From Shewanella aestuarii (GTDB lineage: Bacteria; Pseudomonadota; Gammaproteobacteria; Enterobacterales; Shewanellaceae): 64,000 nucleotides of DNA. The stretch covers positions 864,501 to 928,500 of the forward strand of contig NZ_CP050313.1 in assembly GCF_011765625.1 (NCBI RefSeq), given 5' to 3'. Each line of letters starts with the position of its first letter. The first letter of the stretch is position 1. Below the pieces are notes generated by a model. The model was not told where the DNA came from and did no database searches. It worked only from the letters and a program-made list of their open reading frames with translations. Of the stretch, positions 60,153 to 64,000 are shown in pieces. A program made the translations under genes and the position numbers.

Positions 60153-61679
60153 ATGAATGATGCTTATTGGCTGTCTTTCTTTGTAAGCTTACTTAGCTTA
60201 GTGGTTATTGTCGGTGGCTTATATTGCTGGCGTCAACATCGTTATTTGCAATTCCTCACACACATCATTGAAAAACAGCTTATCAATATTACCCCCATCG
60301 ATGTTGGTGCTACCCCTAACGCTTTTTTACCGCTAATCAGAGCATTGCTCAAATTACAACAGTCTATCCCCTTTAATGTTGAAAAAGATAAGCTAACAGG
60401 CTTATTTAATAGAGTGGGCTTTAAACGCAAAATTGTCAGTCAAATGCCTAACGCTGAGGGGATGATTATACTTGTCGATATTAAGCAATTTCGGTTTGTG
60501 AATGATTTATTTGGCTTTGTATTTGGTGATCATTTACTTAAAGCATTTGCTGAGCGAATTGCTTCCATGCCATTGCAGGCGCAATTTGTGGCGCGAATGA
60601 ATGGTAATGAATTTTTGTTATTTTTTAATCATAATGTCAGCGCCGCTCAACTGTCAGACCTTAAACAACGCCTGCAATTACCCTTTTATATTGAACAGCA
60701 GCCGATTAGCGTTAAGGTACAAATGGGTGTATTGGCAATGGCGGAACATCATGCCGATGTAAGTATTATGCTGCGAAGGTTGGACCTAGCATTAAAAAAA
60801 GCTAAACAATATCATCAAGATATTGCTTACTATGATCAAGGGGACGATAAAAAGCAGTATCGAGAATTATTGATTATTAACAGCTTGCCAAAAAGTCTAA
60901 AGCAAAATCAATTGTTTATGGTCTACCAACCCAAAGTTGAAACGAAAACCGGTCAATGCGTACAAGTTGAAGCTCTGATCCGCTGGCATCATGATGGCTT
61001 AGGTAATATCTCTCCGGATGAGTTTATTCCATTAGCTGAAAAAACCGGCATGATTAGTTTAATTAGTCATTGGGTACTTGATAAGGTGATTTCTCAACTT
61101 GCAACATGGCGTGAGCAAGGTGTGTTTGTCAAAGTTGCGATTAATCTTTCTGGTGCTGACATGCATAGTGACAATTTAGTGGAAGATATAAACAAGAGAT
61201 TACATCACTATCGGGTGCCGGCTGACAGTTTAATGGTTGAAATAACTGAAAGTGCATTGATGGAGTCATATACCCAAGCGATTGATACCATTGAGCGCTT
61301 GCAAGCTATTGGGGTGAAAGTTGCTATTGATGACTTTGGAACCGGTCATTCATCGCTTGCCTATTTACGCTATCTGCCGGTCAATGAAGTAAAAATTGAT
61401 AAAGCTTTTTTGAGTGGATTTGAGCAGGATGAACAAGCAAAAAATATCGTCAAAATGACCATAGCGTTAGCCAAAGAGCTTGGATTTGAAGTGACTGTCG
61501 AAGGTGTAGAAACGTTAACCGTTTATCATTCGATTACAGCCTTTGGTGCAGATAGGATCCAAGGTGATATTTTTGCCAAACCTATGGCGGCAGATGGACT
61601 GGAGCAAGCATTGATACGATTTCATGCTGAGCACCAACAGTGGAAGATTGATGAGAATAAACAGCCTATTAGTCACTAA
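60153..61679 (+). CDS. EAL phosphodiesterase with degenerate GGDEF domain
   Basis: A 508-residue protein with one N-terminal membrane helix (about 7-25), a GGDEF domain (about 75-235) whose active motif reads NGNEF (about 150) instead of GGDEF, and an intact EAL domain with EALIRW (about 273), ITES, DDFGTGHSS, KIDK and VEGVET. It should therefore hydrolyse c-di-GMP, with the inactive GGDEF possibly acting as a GTP sensor. No good Shine-Dalgarno lies close to ATG 60153. It follows the HDOD gene across a terminator. Confidence 0.92.
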   Translation: MNDAYWLSFFVSLLSLVVIVGGLYCWRQHRYLQFLTHIIEKQLINITPIDVGATPNAFLPLIRALLKLQQSIPFNVEKDKLTGLFNRVGFKRKIVSQMPNAEGMIILVDIKQFRFVNDLFGFVFGDHLLKAFAERIASMPLQAQFVARMNGNEFLLFFNHNVSAAQLSDLKQRLQLPFYIEQQPISVKVQMGVLAMAEHHADVSIMLRRLDLALKKAKQYHQDIAYYDQGDDKKQYRELLIINSLPKSLKQNQLFMVYQPKVETKTGQCVQVEALIRWHHDGLGNISPDEFIPLAEKTGMISLISHWVLDKVISQLATWREQGVFVKVAINLSGADMHSDNLVEDINKRLHHYRVPADSLMVEITESALMESYTQAIDTIERLQAIGVKVAIDDFGTGHSSLAYLRYLPVNEVKIDKAFLSGFEQDEQAKNIVKMTIALAKELGFEVTVEGVETLTVYHSITAFGADRIQGDIFAKPMAADGLEQALIRFHAEHQQWKIDENKQPISH

Positions 61680-61721
61680 AACTCATAGCACTACGGGTAA
61701 AATGAATAGCGATATCTGGGG

Positions 61722-62165
61722 CTAGTCAGGCATAGCTTGACTTAATAAGCTCATTAGATTGTTAGGCATGGGGCTTAATTGACGATGCTTGTTCATGCAT
61801 ACCATCTCTATGGTGGCGGTCACTGCAGGTTTACTTGCTTGGGGGCGCCATATTTCTTGCTTCCAAATTGTGCGATATTTACTTTCAAAACAAAACTGAG
61901 TTCTTACATCTATAACATCGGCAAATTCGACTCCTTCATGGCAAATCATATCCGTTTTATAAACCGCAAAACCTAACCCTTGCTCTGCCCAGAGTTGTTG
62001 TAAGATATTGGCGCCAATTACATGCTCACGCGCACGCTCAAAATATTTCAAGAAGTTTGGATGGTAGACCACGCCTGAAAAATCGGTATCTTCATAGTAA
62101 ATTTGCACACTAAAATGAGCCGTTTTACTCCAAAGTAGGGTAGTTGTAGGTGTGTGCTTATTCAT
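61722..62165 (-). CDS. YbgC-like acyl-CoA thioesterase (hotdog fold)
   Basis: A 147-residue 4HBT-type hotdog enzyme. The signature YYEDTDFSGVVYHPNFLKYFERARE contains the catalytic Asp (Asp28) and the oxyanion-region His35. Length and motif match the YbgC family, although it lies away from a tol-pal cluster. The substrate is probably a short acyl-CoA. The N-terminal 15 residues are unusual, and its start codon overlaps the end of a transposase-like fossil frame, so its native leader may have been replaced. Confidence 0.88.
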   Translation of the reverse strand: MNKHTPTTTLLWSKTAHFSVQIYYEDTDFSGVVYHPNFLKYFERAREHVIGANILQQLWAEQGLGFAVYKTDMICHEGVEFADVIDVRTQFCFESKYRTIWKQEIWRPQASKPAVTATIEMVCMNKHRQLSPMPNNLMSLLSQAMPD

Positions 62166-62268
62166 TACTTTCCTGTTGTTCCAAATATTGTTTAACTATT
62201 TCCAACGGCGCCCCTGCGCAATCAACCAAACAATCACTTCTACAGTAACTCCAGTAATATCTGTAGCT
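62158..62268 (-). pseudogene. Fossil C-terminus of an IS200/IS605-type TnpA transposase
   Basis: On the minus strand an open stretch of 36 codons ends at TAA 62158-62160. It contains YYWSYCRSDCLVDC followed by AGAPLEIVKQYLEQQ, which closely resembles the C-terminal region of Y1 (HUH) TnpA proteins, where (F/L)WS...SYxxxxxGGAPL precedes K(Q/E)YIExQ. A stop (TAA 62269-62271) interrupts it on the N-terminal side, and no catalytic HUH motif is left nearby. The last codons overlap the start of the thioesterase gene. Recognised by eye only. Confidence 0.55.
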
Positions 62269-62298
62269 TTAGCTGCGAGTAGTTGATATATAATGGGT

Positions 62299-62772
62299 TT
62301 ACTTAAGTAGCTCTGGGGTGATTGGCGTAAATTCTTGGCTTTGATCTGTTAAAGATTTTGCGGTTAACGCCTCAACACTAATCACATGGGTAAAACATTC
62401 ATATTTACGGTTAATGGTTTTTATTAGGAGATCAAAATCACCATCACCGGATAGTAAAATCACTTCATTGACTTCTGGTGCTAATTCCAACATATCTATG
62501 GTTATGCCCACATCCCAATCGCCTTTTGCTGAACCGTCACTGCGCTGAATATAAGGTTTTGTTTTTACTTCAAAGCCGATGTAGCGTAATGCGTCTTGGA
62601 ACTTAACTTGGCCATCGTCGTTAGGAGCAATAGCATAAGCATAAGCGTGTGTAATTTCTCCTCTGACAGCTAGTTGCTTGTAGAGTTCTCGGTAGTTAAA
62701 GCTGCGGTTGAAGGCCTGCTTGCAGGTATAATAAATATTCTGTACGTCGACAAATATGGCGATTTTGTTCAT
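62299..62772 (-). CDS. NYN-domain (LabA/DUF88-like) putative ribonuclease
   Basis: A 157-residue NYN/PIN-like protein. The N-terminal IAIFVDVQNIYY carries the first acidic residue, KGDWDVGITIDML the second set, and LLSGDGDFDLLIKTI the SGDGDF motif, together forming the metal site expected of a nuclease. The family includes LabA and bacterial DUF88 proteins; the RNA target is unknown. It lies between a transposase fossil and a hairpin-rich non-coding region. Confidence 0.88.
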   Translation of the reverse strand: MNKIAIFVDVQNIYYTCKQAFNRSFNYRELYKQLAVRGEITHAYAYAIAPNDDGQVKFQDALRYIGFEVKTKPYIQRSDGSAKGDWDVGITIDMLELAPEVNEVILLSGDGDFDLLIKTINRKYECFTHVISVEALTAKSLTDQSQEFTPITPELLK

Positions 62773-63529
62773 TATTATGCGACAAGGATACCCGCTGTTT
62801 TAGTTTCGGGATTAATTGCCGCCTCCATGGGTTGAAGTTAGTGTTACGGTTCGGGTTGATAGTCGAACCGTATTTTTGCATTGGCTGAGGCAGGAACCTT
62901 TCGCCAGTTATTGCCTCAGGTGCTATATATCCTGTTCTAATTAACCCCCTAAAAAAACAACTCCTTTTGCGACGTTGGGATAAAGTCTTGAATTTTTGCA
63001 CTCAAATAGCTTACCAACAGGGATGCGATTCTCTGAACGGTCATCTTAAGCTTGTTGATAATCGCCTTTAGAAAAATGCCTTTTATATAGACTGTTTGGT
63101 TTTGGGCAGTTAAGTATTTGTTCTTGCGTAAACTTTGTTTTGTAACAAAACTTCTCTGTATATGATCACTTTGTCTTTAATCGTTACTAGTAGGTTGGCT
63201 ATTTCAATCGTGTGTTTCTGACTTTTCAATTTGAGTTAATTTTCTTTGTTCTTATGAATTAATGACTCTAGTGCAGCAAAAGAGTTGCTTGCACATAGGC
63301 ACACATTCCCCCGTCTCTACGAAATAAGAACTGATGAAAGAGTCAGTCGTGCACAAAAAAATTCCATTAAGAAACGATGATACTGAAGTTAGTAGGTCTT
63401 TACAAACAGATTATGATTAGGAATGAATTTAAATGACAAAATTTTGACATAGACAAGATAAAAACATAACAAACAGAGACATATGTGACTGTTTGTTATG
63501 TTAACTGGCTAAAAGTATTAGTATTTAGC
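62773..63529. other. 757-bp gap with strong hairpins; no recognised gene
   Basis: Two clear hairpins are present: ACGGTTCG/CGAACCGT (62846-62871, followed on the plus strand by ATTTTTG) and CTGAGGCA/TGCCTCAG (62885-62919). A minus-strand frame crosses both (to 63001) but is not recognised and overlaps the NYN start. A second minus-strand stretch (62949-63176) is open but lacks a start until a Met 31 codons from its end. The right third is AT-rich and ends at the ettA terminator. It could be a mobile-element relic, a structured RNA or leader sequence. Confidence 0.45.
63465..63500 (-). terminator. Terminator after ettA (minus strand)
   Basis: A perfect 12-bp stem CATAACAAACAG / CTGTTTGTTATG with a 12-nt loop, followed on the minus strand by TTTTTATC. 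It lies 30 bp past the ettA stop. Confidence 0.85.
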
Positions 63530-64000
63530 TTACTTGCTCATACGTTTGTATTTTAGGCGGTGTGGTTCTACAACATCGGCACCATAAGTATTTTTCAGCC
63601 ATGTTGAATATTCTGTGTAGTTACCTTCATAGAAGTTAACTTTACCTTCATCACGATAATCTAAAATGTGAGTGGCGATCCGGTCTAAGAACCAGCGGTC
63701 GTGCGAGATAACCATGGCGCAGCCAGGAAACTCAAGCAACGCTTCTTCTAGTGCGCGTAATGTTTCTACGTCTAAATCGTTGGTTGGTTCATCGAGTAAC
63801 AGTACGTTACCGCCAGCTTGTAAAAGCTTGGCTAAATGTACACGGTTTCTCTCACCACCTGACAGTGTGCCAATAATCTTTTGTTGGTCACCGCCGCGGA
63901 AGTTGAAACGTCCAACATAAGCACGACTTGGGATCTCTGTATTGCCGACTTTCATGATATCTAGCCCACCAGAAATTTCCTGCCATACAGTATTTTTATC
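63530..64000 (-). CDS. ettA: Energy-dependent translational throttle protein EttA, N-terminal part beyond window
   Basis: The frame is open to base 64000 and reads in from the right, so 156 codons plus stop of the C-terminal end are present. It is an ABC-F protein that gates ribosome elongation by energy status. Visible are the ABC signature [16 protein letters not shown], Walker [13 protein letters not shown], the switch His in [10 protein letters not shown], and the C-terminal [10 protein letters not shown]. An internal Met at 63955 is not the start: the codons upstream ([10 protein letters not shown]) match EttA. Confidence 0.95.
   Translation of the reverse strand, partial: DKNTVWQEISGGLDIMKVGNTEIPSRAYVGRFNFRGGDQQKIIGTLSGGERNRVHLAKLLQAGGNVLLLDEPTNDLDVETLRALEEALLEFPGCAMVISHDRWFLDRIATHILDYRDEGKVNFYEGNYTEYSTWLKNTYGADVVEPHRLKYKRMSK

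Noticed and set aside
62696..63001. 101-codon minus-strand frame upstream of and overlapping the NYN gene
   Set aside because: Runs through two strong hairpins and into the NYN gene in another frame, with no recognised similarity; treated as non-coding structured DNA.
62949..63176. Open minus-strand stretch of about 75 codons
   Set aside because: No start codon until a Met 31 codons from its end; not recognised and probably chance.

Overview
The window reads as a chromosomal core segment of a Shewanella-like marine gammaproteobacterium (Alteromonadales). The basis is the gene order greA-yhbY-rlmE-ftsH-folP-glmM-tpiA-secG-tRNA-Leu-tRNA-fMet-rimP-nusA-infB-rbfA-truB-rpsO-pnp-nlpI-prfC, a six-subunit Na+-pumping NADH:quinone reductase with nqrM, luxS, ompK/tsx with nupC and deoCABD, and AT-rich codon use. 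Species cannot be fixed from the sequence alone. Products were assigned by recognising protein sequence; no database search was run.

Layout. 1-7.4 kb: two PH-domain membrane proteins (minus strand), an AlkB-like dioxygenase, BolA, an orphan TRAP-type binding lipoprotein, LuxS and a TonB-dependent receptor. 7.8-15.1 kb: nqrABCDEF followed by apbE and nqrM, a complete set for building Na+-NQR (subunits, FMN transferase and maturation factor). 15.3-37.1 kb: transcription, translation and RNA-metabolism block (greA through prfC), interrupted by folP, glmM, tpiA and secG and by a minus-strand GGDEF-EAL gene lodged between rpsO and pnp. 37.2-45.3 kb: nucleoside uptake and breakdown (TatD-family hydrolase, NupC, Tsx-like porin, DeoC/A/B/D). 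45.5-51.7 kb: ytjB-serB-radA neighbourhood with two PilZ proteins. 52-54.7 kb: YjiH-family transporter and a DUF998-like membrane protein around a 630-bp AT-rich gap. 54.7-59 kb: three U32-family enzymes (UbiV, UbiU, TrhP) with UbiT and a YfhL ferredoxin, pointing to O2-independent ubiquinone synthesis and tRNA hydroxylation. 59.2-64 kb: HDOD protein, GGDEF(degenerate)-EAL protein, YbgC-like thioesterase, a likely IS200/IS605 transposase fossil, a NYN-domain protein, a structured non-coding stretch and the C-terminal part of ettA.

Functional themes are sodium-motive respiration plus anaerobic quinone synthesis, scavenging of nucleosides or extracellular DNA, and c-di-GMP signalling (two GGDEF/EAL proteins, two PilZ receptors).

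No prophage, CRISPR array, toxin-antitoxin pair or intact insertion sequence was seen. No convincing undescribed multi-gene system was found. The most interesting unexplained signals are a three-copy dispersed palindromic repeat whose right end reaches the stop codon of a minus-strand gene at convergent junctions, the transposase fossil beside a hairpin-rich non-coding region, and several perfect inverted repeats in promoter regions.
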